In this document: positions 5,214-5,336 of the stretch, piece by piece
Layout: every line of letters starts with the position of its first letter
How positions within the stretch are numbered: position 1 is the stretch's first letter
Assembly: GCA_900772445.1 (NCBI GenBank)
Contig: CAAHEL010000074.1
Coordinates: 1-5,336, forward strand
Origin: Bacilli bacterium
GTDB lineage: Bacteria > Bacillota_I > Bacilli_A > RF39 > UBA660
DNA length: 5,336 bases
Reading direction: 5' to 3'
Program-made: the position numbers and the translations under genes
The notes under the pieces: model-generated
What the model was told of the DNA's origin: nothing
Databases searched by the model: none
Seen by the model: the letters and a program-made list of their open reading frames with translations, nothing else

Positions 5214-5242
5214 TTGACAAAATTAAGTTTTTTCTGTAAAAT
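5214..5242 (+). promoter_or_regulatory. Promoter of tRNA-Ser
   Basis: A perfect TTGACA (5214-5219), 17-bp spacing and TAAAAT (5237-5242, 5 of 6 matches) place a start near 5249, about 14 bp before the tRNA-Ser 5' end. This is the best consensus promoter in the window, as expected for a stable RNA gene. Confidence 0.85.
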
Positions 5243-5262
5243 TATAGATGTGCCGATGTAAT

Positions 5263-5336
5263 GGAGTAGTACTCAAGAGGCTGAAGAGGCGCCCCTGCTA
5301 AGGGTGTAGACTGGGAAACTGGTGCGAGAGTTCAAA
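5263..5336 (+). tRNA. tRNA-Ser (anticodon GCT), 3' truncated by window end
   Basis: A class II tRNA starting GGAGTAG (5263-5269). The D arm is CTC...GAG with AAGAGGCTGAA. The anticodon stem is CGCCC/GGGTG around loop CTGCTAA, giving GCT (5297-5299, reads AGC/AGT serine codons). The long variable arm (TAGACTGGGAAACTGGTG, 5307-5324) is typical of serine tRNAs. The sequence stops in the T loop (TTCAAA). The remaining T stem and the acceptor end lie beyond the window. Confidence 0.95.

Overview
The window is strongly AT-rich and bacterial. All five protein reading frames stop at TAA and encode tryptophan with TGG, so the standard bacterial code (11) fits and a TGA=Trp code does not. Shine-Dalgarno sites are strong, promoters have the sigma-70/sigma-A form, and a tRNA gene encodes its own CCA. 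The gene content suggests an uncultured low-GC Gram-positive lineage (Bacillota or a Mollicutes-like gut group). That placement is inferred from composition and gene families and was not tested.

Layout. (1) 2-1504: the 3' part of a large surface-type protein that ends in an FGE-sulfatase/C-type-lectin-like domain, followed by an AU-rich terminator. (2) 1598-3845: a two-gene ABC exporter operon of the NatA/NatB (YhaQ/YhaP-like) type, with an ATPase at 1643-2542 and an ABC-2 permease at 2532-3845. Its promoter is built into the preceding terminator. (3) 3863-3936: a complete tRNA-Thr(CGT), 17 nt after the permease. (4) 3933-4862: a type II toxin-antitoxin module (DinJ/RelB-type antitoxin plus YafQ-type toxin) enclosed by two perfect 70-bp direct repeats. 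Each repeat carries the same GAAA-tetraloop terminator. The first copy begins exactly at the ACCA end of the tRNA. (5) 4853-4977, minus strand: a well-formed promoter, a dyad, a tandem 12-bp repeat, an SD site and about 20 codons that look like the start of a Phd/YefM-like antitoxin. The frame is cut off at the edge of the second repeat. (6) About 4980-5213: AT-rich DNA with no convincing gene. (7) 5214-5336: a promoter and the 5' part of a tRNA-Ser(GCT) that runs off the window.

The ATPase and permease would work as one membrane export complex. The antitoxin and toxin are translationally coupled and probably autoregulated from an upstream array of TTGCA boxes. The interval between the two tRNA genes looks like an insertion hotspot, with one intact TA module and what may be the stub of a second. 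The direct-repeat boundary suggests that the YafQ cassette arrived, or could be lost, as an 860-bp unit. No integrase, transposase or CRISPR array is visible.
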